Below, piece by piece: positions 1 through 5,173 of a DNA stretch of 5,419 nucleotides; position 1 is the stretch's first letter; each line of letters opens with the position of its first letter. The position numbers and the translations under genes are program-made. A model generated the notes under the pieces. The model searched no databases, had not been told where the DNA came from, and was given only the letters and a program-made list of their open reading frames with translations. Location: the NCBI GenBank assembly GCA_009774585.1, contig VSOA01000259.1:1-5419 (forward strand). The letters run 5' to 3'. Source of the stretch: Lachnospiraceae bacterium (lineage in GTDB: Bacteria > Bacillota > Clostridia > Lachnospirales > Lachnospiraceae).

Positions 1-18
1 CAAATATACTATATTCTT

Positions 19-57
19 TTACCTTGCATGCTCGTCTTCCCACTCAGGATTCATCAT
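19..57 (-). CDS. Twelve-codon ORF downstream of the kinase
   Basis: Starting 26 nt after the kinase stop, ATG-ATG at 57-52 is preceded by AGGAG two to three bases before the first ATG (about five to six before the second). It reads M-M-N-P-E-W-E-D-E-H-A-R, then TAA. The acidic peptide has no signal sequence or known motif. It may be a leader or coupling ORF for a gene beyond the left edge, the 5' remnant of a broken gene, or chance. No terminator follows the kinase in the remaining bases. Confidence 0.2.
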   Translation of the reverse strand: MMNPEWEDEHAR

Positions 58-83
58 ACTCCTGTTCCTAATCCTATCAAGCC

Positions 84-1433
84 TCACCCTTCCAACACCT
101 GCGGGATATTCATGATCAGCCTGAAAACAAATATGCCGTTATCGTTCTTGAAATCATATTCTCCGTCAAATTTTTCAGCTGTCTTCAGAATACTAAGCAC
201 ACCAATCCCGCCTGTTGCTTCCGGCTTCGGTTTCCCATTCTTAATTTCGACTTCCAGTCTGCACGTATTGCTGCAATAAATGACCAGCTTATTCTTTTTC
301 TTTTTTAGCATAAGATGAATGGAACACTCCCGATCCTTAGACTGTTTCTTCACTTCCATACAGCCATAAATAGCATTCTCATATGCATTGGCAATAATTG
401 TGACCAAATCGATATTCGGTATCCCCAGATCCTTTGTCTGCTCTATATCCAGCGTAACTTTAATCTGTTCCCTACGAGCTTTTGTCGCATAAGCCGACAG
501 GATATTGTTCACCGCTGAATTATTGCATATCTTTTCTATACTGCTCACATCTGTCATCTTATTATATTCTTCGATATACTGCAGCAATTCTTTTATTTGT
601 CCTCTGTGGACGTACTCTGCAATCAAAGCGTTATGGTGCCGCACATCGTGGCGTATTCTTTTGCCGGATTCCACAGACTCCTCCAACAATTCCATATTTC
701 TTTCCAATAAACGGTGATTCAATTGCATCAATTGATTTTCCTGCTGATACTCTTTCTCCTTGCCGATATGGATATAGAGTCTGAATACGAGAAGCTGCAA
801 AGCGCCTGTCAGGAAGAAGTTCATAACGATTTGAAGCAGACGGTACGGTGTCTGCACGGTAATATTAGGGTTTAAAATAAATCCGATACCAAACAGCAGA
901 CTGATGATCATAACCGCTGCACTGAACTTATCCAGTTCATTTTCCACATAGAAGCTGAATCCTCTTATGGAACTTTTGACCTTCTTATTAATAAAAAGCG
1001 CCATGACTGTAATCAATACAATACGCGTGATAATATCTGCCCATACGTTTCGGTCAAAAAAGAGAATCGAAACTTCTATCCCGCCAATCAGGAATACGGC
1101 CAGCAGATAAAACGTCAGCGCAAGCTTATAAATTGACAGATAAAGCTGATCCCGGCTCATACAAACGGAAAACACCATAAAGCATATATACATCATAAAT
1201 GCTACCATCCTCGCACAGCTTTGCCAGTCAATAGCATACCATATACATGCCGCCGCAATCAGAAACGTTCCAAAGCATCCATAACAGATAATTGTCTTCT
1301 TCCTACCGTATTTTGATTCACTCATCAAGGAAAAAAACAGTATCACTCCTGCCAAGCTTATTGTAAAGCGTATCAACGCTATATATACCGAACCACCTAA
1401 CATCTTCTTACATATCTCCCCATTCACACACAT
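84..1433 (-). CDS. GHKL-type sensor histidine kinase (AgrC/HPK10-like)
   Basis: This 449-residue membrane kinase would autophosphorylate on histidine and pass the phosphate to a response regulator, usually a LytTR-type one. The first ~225 residues contain about seven hydrophobic helices (roughly 15-37, 46-68, 75-92, 99-126, 130-148, 170-188, 198-222), which form the likely sensor. A polar, probably coiled-coil linker (224-258) leads to the H-box R-H-D-V-R-H-H-N, with H262 the likely phospho-acceptor. The N-box is N-A-Y-E-N-A-I (349-355) and the glycine-rich ATP lid is T-G-G-I-G-V (407-412). These are hallmarks of the HATPase_c_5/GHKL family. No response regulator is visible; one may lie beyond position 1. 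The gene starts 46 bp after the chemoreceptor stop with no terminator between, suggesting cotranscription. The start is uncertain: the ATG at 1433 has only a weak GGAA upstream, and the ATG at 1403 (439 residues) follows GGGGAG at a long spacing of 12. The stimulus is unknown; family members often sense peptides. Confidence 0.9.
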   Translation of the reverse strand: MCVNGEICKKMLGGSVYIALIRFTISLAGVILFFSLMSESKYGRKKTIICYGCFGTFLIAAACIWYAIDWQSCARMVAFMMYICFMVFSVCMSRDQLYLSIYKLALTFYLLAVFLIGGIEVSILFFDRNVWADIITRIVLITVMALFINKKVKSSIRGFSFYVENELDKFSAAVMIISLLFGIGFILNPNITVQTPYRLLQIVMNFFLTGALQLLVFRLYIHIGKEKEYQQENQLMQLNHRLLERNMELLEESVESGKRIRHDVRHHNALIAEYVHRGQIKELLQYIEEYNKMTDVSSIEKICNNSAVNNILSAYATKARREQIKVTLDIEQTKDLGIPNIDLVTIIANAYENAIYGCMEVKKQSKDRECSIHLMLKKKKNKLVIYCSNTCRLEVEIKNGKPKPEATGGIGVLSILKTAEKFDGEYDFKNDNGIFVFRLIMNIPQVLEG

Positions 1434-1479
1434 TTATTCCGGTCAATACCGGTCATCTCTTTCTGTACTTAGCGGTTTA

Positions 1480-3489
1480 TCATACTTTAAACGAAGCCAC
1501 CGTCTCGTTTAATAGCCCGCTCAAACGGAACAATTCTTCCATCTGCTTCATGACCGCGCTTGAATTTACATTGGAGTTTTCCGCAGATTTCTCCATATTC
1601 TCCACGAATATCGCGACCTCGCCCACAAGTTCTGTAATCGCAAGAATTGATTCATTGATTCCCGTCATACTGGCGCTCATTTCTTGTGAAGATGCTCCCA
1701 GTTCGCTTGAAATATCGCTATAGAACGACGCATCCTTCTGGTATACCCTCGCGAGTTGTGTCATACCTTTATAATCTTCCATAACTTTCCCATTCATAAA
1801 TTCCAATAGTTTACCCGAACTCTCGGAGAGAAAGACTACATTATGCACCACGCTCTCCGTCACTTTTCGTATCTTGTCCACTGCCTGTCTTGAATTATCC
1901 GCCAGTTCCCTGATTTCATCCGCCACAACGGCAAAGCCTTTACCGGTCTCCCCCGCTCTTGCCGCTTCAATAGAAGCATTTAACGCCAACAGATTGGTCT
2001 TGGAACTGATGGCCAGAATCTCTTCAGTCAGCGTATCAATCTCCCTCACTCTCTGGCTGTCAGCGATCGCCTTCTCCAAGTCTTCTCGCGTATCCTGATA
2101 GAGTGCAACTGCCTCCTGTGCTGACTGCTCGGATTCTGCATGCTGTCTGCCGGCCCGCTCCATAATACCGTTAGATTGTTCCGCTGCTTCTTCTGCCTTT
2201 CTTGCTACATTTTCTATAGCATATCCAAGTTCCTGTCCGTTTATTTTGATGCTTTCCGCCAGTTCTTTTGTTCTGTCCGCCTGACCCATGACACGGTCTG
2301 CCATTTCGGAAATACCGGCTATATCTTCATTGAGAACTGTCATCTTAGACGATGTACTCTCAGCAATCACGCTGATGTTCTCTGCCTCCTTTTTTGTGTT
2401 CAAAATAATCTCTCTGATCTGCTGTTTCACTTCTGCCGTCGCTGTTCTGATTTGTTCCGTCTCGTTTTTATATTCTTTCGGAATTACTTTTGCGACGGAT
2501 ATATTTCCGGAATTCTCTGAAAAATCTCCGGACGCAAACTGTTTTAATGTCTGGACGGGCGCCAGCATCTTTCCTATCAGCCCGGCCATAAATACGGTCA
2601 CAAACAATATCACCACGAGCGCAATCGTAACCGCTACCATAATCATAGACGTCAGGGAACTCAGCGCATTGGCTGTCGGTACGACAACGCCCAGATTCCA
2701 ATCACATCCCTTAATATGCGCCACCGCAAAATAGCACGCGCAGCCATCATAATCTTTAAGTCTTATGACTCTGCTGTCCATGCCGGACATCATATTCTTC
2801 AGTCCCGGCATAATATCCGTCACTGCAACCGATGCCGTATCCGTAGGCTCATATTCTTTGTTTCTATGCGCCACGTAGTGTCCACTGCTGTCCGCAAGGA
2901 ATCCGTACACTCCTGTATCATAGTTGATACTCCCCGTCAAGTTAGTTACGGTGCCAAGCGTTACATCAATTCCGATGACTCCGGCAAGTTCCTCATCAAT
3001 ATAGATTGGCGCCGCAATCGTCGTACACATCTGGTTCGTGAGCACATCCCAGTACGGATCCGTCACTATGACTTTTCCCTCCTGTGCTGCCTGTTGATAC
3101 CAGCCACGTTCCACCGGATCATATCCTTGCGGTATTGTCGCGTCCCTGTTAGACTGAATAAATCTACTGTCCTTTGTTCCGCAATACAGGTTCAGGAGTT
3201 CTATTCTCCCCGCCGCATGGGTATCTACCACGGACTGTATTACATCCTCATCAATAGACTTACCTGCCGCTATGCTGTCCGCCGCGCCTGAAGCAAGCAT
3301 CTTCTCATTCTCAATCCATGTGTTGATTTCCTCCGCGTACTTATCCGCATTTAACTGCAATGCCTGCGTCTGATCATCAATCATGCGCTTCCCTGCAATT
3401 CCGATAATTCCCACCGTTGTCAGAATGATACTCACTACCACGATACCTATTACGCTGATTGTAAGTCTCCCCTTAATCGTCTTAAACAC
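1480..3489 (-). CDS. Methyl-accepting chemotaxis protein with dCache amino-acid sensor
   Basis: This 669-residue transmembrane chemoreceptor would control CheA through CheW. Helix TM1 is at about 9-33, an extracellular dCache_1 domain at about 35-278, TM2 at about 279-305, a HAMP-like segment at about 306-357, then the cytoplasmic coiled-coil domain. The signalling tip (498-533) holds the canonical T-N-L-L-A-L-N, E-A-A-R-A-G-E and G-F-A-V-V-A-D-E-I-R motifs. The distal dCache pocket has Y123, R128, W130, Y131, Y146 and D175, the amino-acid-binding signature of receptors such as Pseudomonas PctA, so an amino acid is the inferred ligand. The start is GTG at 3489: GAGGTG sits 7 nt upstream and TM1 follows directly. 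The frame is open to 3630, but that extension adds 47 Lys/Arg/Cys-rich residues covering the promoter region and lacks a convincing ribosome binding site. The C-terminus ends F-K-V, with no CheR-tethering pentapeptide. It is followed closely by the kinase gene. Confidence 0.95.
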   Translation of the reverse strand: MFKTIKGRLTISVIGIVVVSIILTTVGIIGIAGKRMIDDQTQALQLNADKYAEEINTWIENEKMLASGAADSIAAGKSIDEDVIQSVVDTHAAGRIELLNLYCGTKDSRFIQSNRDATIPQGYDPVERGWYQQAAQEGKVIVTDPYWDVLTNQMCTTIAAPIYIDEELAGVIGIDVTLGTVTNLTGSINYDTGVYGFLADSSGHYVAHRNKEYEPTDTASVAVTDIMPGLKNMMSGMDSRVIRLKDYDGCACYFAVAHIKGCDWNLGVVVPTANALSSLTSMIMVAVTIALVVILFVTVFMAGLIGKMLAPVQTLKQFASGDFSENSGNISVAKVIPKEYKNETEQIRTATAEVKQQIREIILNTKKEAENISVIAESTSSKMTVLNEDIAGISEMADRVMGQADRTKELAESIKINGQELGYAIENVARKAEEAAEQSNGIMERAGRQHAESEQSAQEAVALYQDTREDLEKAIADSQRVREIDTLTEEILAISSKTNLLALNASIEAARAGETGKGFAVVADEIRELADNSRQAVDKIRKVTESVVHNVVFLSESSGKLLEFMNGKVMEDYKGMTQLARVYQKDASFYSDISSELGASSQEMSASMTGINESILAITELVGEVAIFVENMEKSAENSNVNSSAVMKQMEELFRLSGLLNETVASFKV

Positions 3490-3575
3490 AAGTGTACACC
3501 TCGTTTCTGTCCGTATTACCCTATTTCTGATTCCTATCCAAATAAAAGTATATTTGTTTTTTTGTCGAATAAAAT

Positions 3576-3630
3576 ATTTTCGGTACAGTTTGCAGTTTTT
3601 AGGGTATACTTTGCACCTGCCCGAATGCAA
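3576..3630 (-). promoter_or_regulatory. Candidate chemoreceptor promoter region
   Basis: Two alternatives are visible on the minus strand after the terminator. One is sigma-A-like: TTGCAT (3625-3630), 16 nt, TATACC (3603-3608). The other resembles the motility sigma factor (sigma-28/SigD) pattern: TAAA (3598-3601), 14 nt, CCGAAAAT (3576-3583), against a consensus of TAAA about 15 nt before GCCGATA. The second would fit a chemotaxis gene, but the match is imperfect and the spacing slightly short. Neither can be settled by reading alone. Confidence 0.35.
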
Positions 3631-3631
3631 A
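3589..3631. repeat. TTTGCA elements in the chemoreceptor promoter region
   Basis: TTTGCA occurs at 3589-3594 and 3610-3615 (period 21) and in inverse form, TGCAAA, at 3626-3631, giving an inverted pair with a 10-bp spacer. They overlap both candidate promoters, so they may be an operator. The regulator is unknown. Confidence 0.3.
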
Positions 3632-3671
3632 AGAAAAAGACCAAGATATCTAGCCGTATATCCTGATCTTT
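3627..3671 (-). terminator. Rho-independent terminator of the repeat-protein gene
   Basis: On the minus strand, a 14-bp stem (right arm 3658-3671, left arm 3636-3649, two G-U pairs, otherwise complete) encloses an 8-nt loop and runs straight into TTTTTCTTTT. It lies 42 bp after the TAA of the repeat-protein gene. It separates that unit from the chemoreceptor, which therefore needs its own promoter. Confidence 0.85.
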
Positions 3672-3712
3672 CATCTCATATTTATCTGTTCATTTATTTC
3701 ATTGGATTCACG

Positions 3713-4801
3713 TTAATTTCCTATAATATCCACCGCATGCATATATGCATCAGAACCTCTCGCACAAGTTATCGTAACCTTTCTGCCTGAGACAAGTACT
3801 TTACATCCGGTAATGCTCCGCACTACGTCCATCTTCAGTTCCATATCGCCTCCGGGTGTATTCAGATACAGTATGTTTTCGGTCGATTTATTCCCGATCG
3901 TTCCGGACACTGTAGATGTGGACGAGGTATCGACCTGTGCCGGCACGGAACCGTCTTTGATGCCCACAATTGTTGCCGCATGCATATATGCATCAGAACC
4001 GCGGTAAACAGAAACTGACACAGTCCTGCCGGGTACGAGAAACAAACCGTTTCTGGAATCTGTGTTGGCGTCAACCACAATCTGCATTTCACCGGATTGG
4101 GTTGACAAATACAGAAGATCGTCTTTCGTTTTATCATTCACAGTGCCCGTCACCGTCGATGTATTTACCGTGACAGGAGACGCCGGTGTAGGCGTCAAGG
4201 AAGACGCGGGTGTTGTGGATGCTGTAGAACTGCTTCCAAGTCCGCCTCCTGCAGCGTCCGAAATACTGGTCGCATGCATATACGCGTCAGAACCTCTCAC
4301 ACAAGTTATACTATATGTCTTGTCGGCCACCAGCACAGAGCATCCGCTCAGATTAGTGGTCGTATCCAGTTTAATCTGCATTTCACCCTGCGGCGTCTTA
4401 ACTACCAAGACGTCACCTTTGGACTTATCGCTGATTGTTCCAGTAACCGTCGCATTAGACGAATTATCAAGCGTTACCGTTGAAGTCTGTACTCCGCTTG
4501 TAATCCTGACCGCATGAAGATAGCCGTCAGAACCGTGAGATACGGCAACATAGATATTGCTGCCCGGAAGCAATACTTTACAGGCACTGGCATCCGTGCC
4601 GCTGTCCAATTTTATTTCCATATTACCTTCGTTCGTTGCCAACTTCAACAAGTCTGTCGTCGTGCCGGACATGACGCTTCCCTGTACCGTTGCTATCACT
4701 TCTGCCGCCTGAACTTTCATCTGACCAATCGGCACAATCAGAATTCCGAGCGCCAGACATATCGCCGCGCCTGCTTTCTTCAAAATTCTATACTTTTTCA
4801 T
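3713..4801 (-). CDS. Secreted protein of four 64-residue repeats, function unknown
   Basis: This 362-residue protein has a classic Sec signal peptide: Lys-rich start, hydrophobic core at about 11-27, and likely cleavage after V-Q-A at 30-32. The mature part is four gap-free 64-residue repeats at 37-100, 117-180, 215-278 and 296-359. Consensus features are T-V-x-G-T near the start, L-x-x-x-T-x-x-G-x-M-x-(I/L) in the middle, L-(V/L) before a turn, and R-G-S-D-A-Y-M-H-A at the end (H-G-S-D-G-Y-L-H-A in repeat 1). A Ser/Thr/Pro-rich linker (about 185-214) separates repeats 2 and 3. The alternating hydrophobic pattern suggests a small beta-barrel, broadly like DUF5666/OB-type domains; that is an inference. 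No LPXTG anchor, lipobox or recognisable cell-wall-binding domain is visible, so it is probably released or held noncovalently. The start at 4801 follows GGAGG at 6-nt spacing; a GTG at 4822 is in frame but less likely. I do not recognise the family. Confidence 0.88.
   Translation of the reverse strand: MKKYRILKKAGAAICLALGILIVPIGQMKVQAAEVIATVQGSVMSGTTTDLLKLATNEGNMEIKLDSGTDASACKVLLPGSNIYVAVSHGSDGYLHAVRITSGVQTSTVTLDNSSNATVTGTISDKSKGDVLVVKTPQGEMQIKLDTTTNLSGCSVLVADKTYSITCVRGSDAYMHATSISDAAGGGLGSSSTASTTPASSLTPTPASPVTVNTSTVTGTVNDKTKDDLLYLSTQSGEMQIVVDANTDSRNGLFLVPGRTVSVSVYRGSDAYMHAATIVGIKDGSVPAQVDTSSTSTVSGTIGNKSTENILYLNTPGGDMELKMDVVRSITGCKVLVSGRKVTITCARGSDAYMHAVDIIGN
3725..3916 (-). repeat. Protein repeat unit 4 (64 codons)
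   Basis: Fourth copy, encoding residues 296-359, just before the stop codon. It carries Cys333 and Cys346 at repeat columns 38 and 51 and ends in R-G-S-D-A-Y-M-H-A. The DNA at 3733-3757 matches unit 3 exactly over 25 bases. The region around 3734-3772 matches unit 2 at 36 of 39 positions. Confidence 0.85.
3968..4159 (-). repeat. Protein repeat unit 3 (64 codons)
   Basis: Third copy of the 64-codon unit, encoding residues 215-278 of the secreted protein. It ends in the R-G-S-D-A-Y-M-H-A signature. It lacks both cysteines found in units 2 and 4 (Gly and Val at repeat columns 38 and 51). Its C-terminal DNA (3976-4000) is identical over 25 bases to unit 4. Confidence 0.85.
4262..4453 (-). repeat. 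Protein repeat unit 2 (64 codons)
   Basis: Second copy, encoding residues 117-180. It has Cys154 and Cys167 at the same columns as unit 4 and the full R-G-S-D-A-Y-M-H-A signature. It is followed by a glycine-rich then Ser/Thr/Pro-rich linker leading to unit 3. Confidence 0.85.
4502..4693 (-). repeat. Protein repeat unit 1 (64 codons, most divergent)
   Basis: First copy, encoding residues 37-100 directly after the signal peptide. It aligns without gaps to the others but is the most divergent: its signature reads H-G-S-D-G-Y-L-H-A, and it has only one cysteine (Cys74). Confidence 0.8.
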
Positions 4802-4824
4802 AATAATCCTCCAATCCTGCACAT
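4798..4824 (-). CDS. Eight-residue upstream leader ORF overlapping the repeat-protein start
   Basis: An ATG at 4824-4822 has a strong AGGAG 7 nt upstream and reads M-C-R-I-G-G-L-L, then TGA. That TGA overlaps the ATG of the secreted repeat protein as ATGA, the arrangement used for translational coupling. Its ribosome binding site lies partly in the right arm of a perfect 10-bp leader hairpin. The peptide has no recognisable function; its translation, if real, could control initiation on the main gene. It could also be chance, since the main gene has its own GGAGG. Confidence 0.35.
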   Translation of the reverse strand: MCRIGGLL

Positions 4825-4852
4825 GAAAAATCTCCTGCCTACAGATTTTTCA
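4824..4852 (-). promoter_or_regulatory. 5' leader hairpin upstream of the repeat-protein gene
   Basis: A perfect inverted repeat with 10-bp arms (TGAAAAATCT at 4824-4833, its complement at 4843-4852) surrounds a 9-nt loop. It lies in the predicted leader of the repeat-protein mRNA, ending 22 nt before the start codon. On the transcript, the AGGAG of the small upstream ORF spans loop and stem, so folding would partly hide it. There is no U-tract directly after, so it is not an intrinsic terminator. It could affect mRNA stability or translation. Confidence 0.5.
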
Positions 4853-4892
4853 CACTAGTATTTTTAACTAATCCAGCGCAAAACATTCCCAC

Positions 4893-4916
4893 ATTATGTA
4901 AATTTGATTATGTAAA
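4893..4916 (-). promoter_or_regulatory. Tandem operator-like sites, TTTACATAAT x2, period 14
   Basis: Two identical 10-mers (TTTACATAAT on the minus strand, at 4907-4916 and 4893-4902) repeat with a 14-bp period. They lie over the predicted start site of the repeat-protein gene, a position typical of a repressor operator. The same core recurs twice in the opposite orientation at 5012-5042. The regulator is not identified. Confidence 0.5.
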
Positions 4917-4919
4917 CTT

Positions 4920-4948
4920 ATCATACAACATTTTCCAACAAAAATCAA
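4920..4948 (-). promoter_or_regulatory. Predicted sigma-A promoter of the repeat-protein gene
   Basis: On the minus strand, a -35 TTGATT (4943-4948) is separated by exactly 17 nt from a -10 TATGAT (4920-4925). Transcription would start near 4913, giving a leader of about 110 nt. The paired TTTACATAAT sites lie at and just after the predicted start. Confidence 0.55.
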
Positions 4949-4999
4949 TATGCTTTCCATATAAAGTGGTTTTTATCACAGAAAAAATTTTTGTAAACT

Positions 5000-5034
5000 A
5001 TCTCTAAAAGATTACATAATATTCTTTTAGAGAT
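5000..5034. repeat. Perfect 12-bp inverted repeat in the divergent intergenic region
   Basis: ATCTCTAAAAGA at 5000-5011 is the exact reverse complement of 5023-5034, with an 11-nt spacer that contains a TTACATAAT motif. Neither strand has a U-tract straight after the right arm, so it does not look like a terminator. It ends about 38 bp upstream of the MATE -35 element, which fits a binding site for a dimeric regulator. Confidence 0.7.
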
Positions 5035-5042
5035 TACATAAC
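5009..5042 (+). promoter_or_regulatory. Tandem AGATTACATAA sites upstream of the MATE promoter
   Basis: The 11-mer AGATTACATAA occurs at 5009-5019 and again at 5031-5041, a 22-bp period of about two helical turns. Each copy overlaps an arm of the inverted repeat. The shared core TTACATAA also forms the oppositely directed pair at 4893-4916. The position upstream of the -35 would suit an activator. Confidence 0.45.
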
Positions 5043-5072
5043 ACTTCTATTCTATTTTGACGTATTTTGTTA

Positions 5073-5101
5073 TTGAAACCTTCCTTGCTTTCTGATAAGA
5101 T
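5073..5101 (+). promoter_or_regulatory. Predicted sigma-A promoter of the MATE gene
   Basis: A -35 TTGAAA (5073-5078) and a -10 TAAGAT (5096-5101) are 17 nt apart. Transcription would start near 5108, giving a leader of about 66 nt before the ATG at 5174. The -10 matches the consensus at four of six positions, so the call is moderate. Confidence 0.45.
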
Positions 5102-5173
5102 AAGTATTCAACCATGTTAACATTGTCTGCCGAAAAGGCGGAATTGAAATCTTTTTATGATGAGGTATCTTAT

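Noticed and set aside
2140..3291. Several plus-strand open frames opposite the chemoreceptor
   Set aside because: They are antisense to a clearly conserved protein, low-complexity, and lack initiation signals.
3490..3630. N-terminal extension of the chemoreceptor to 3630
   Set aside because: It adds 47 basic, cysteine-containing residues with no chemoreceptor character, overlaps the candidate promoters, and has a poorer initiation signal than the GTG at 3489 with GAGGTG.
3490..3630. c-di-GMP riboswitch upstream of the chemoreceptor
   Set aside because: Such riboswitches are common before clostridial motility genes, but the leader here lacks the conserved core and the paired G+C-rich stems.
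3735..4300. CRISPR-like spacing of the repeated DNA patches
   Set aside because: The copies are in frame within protein repeats, diverge in a codon-compatible way, and the intervals are far too long for spacers.
4062..4517. Plus-strand open frame of 151 codons opposite the repeat protein
   Set aside because: It is an antisense shadow of the repeat units, with no promoter, ribosome binding site or recognisable protein features.
3713..4801. Cell-wall-anchored surface protein
   Set aside because: There is no LPXTG motif, C-terminal hydrophobic segment or basic tail; the protein ends directly after repeat 4.
5000..5034. Inverted repeat as an intrinsic terminator
   Set aside because: There is no adjacent U-tract on either strand, the stem is AT-rich, and no gene ends nearby.
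5114..5173. Alternative MATE start at the ATG at 5114
   Set aside because: No ribosome binding site precedes it and the extra 20 residues are not typical; the ATG at 5174 has GAGG at 8 nt.
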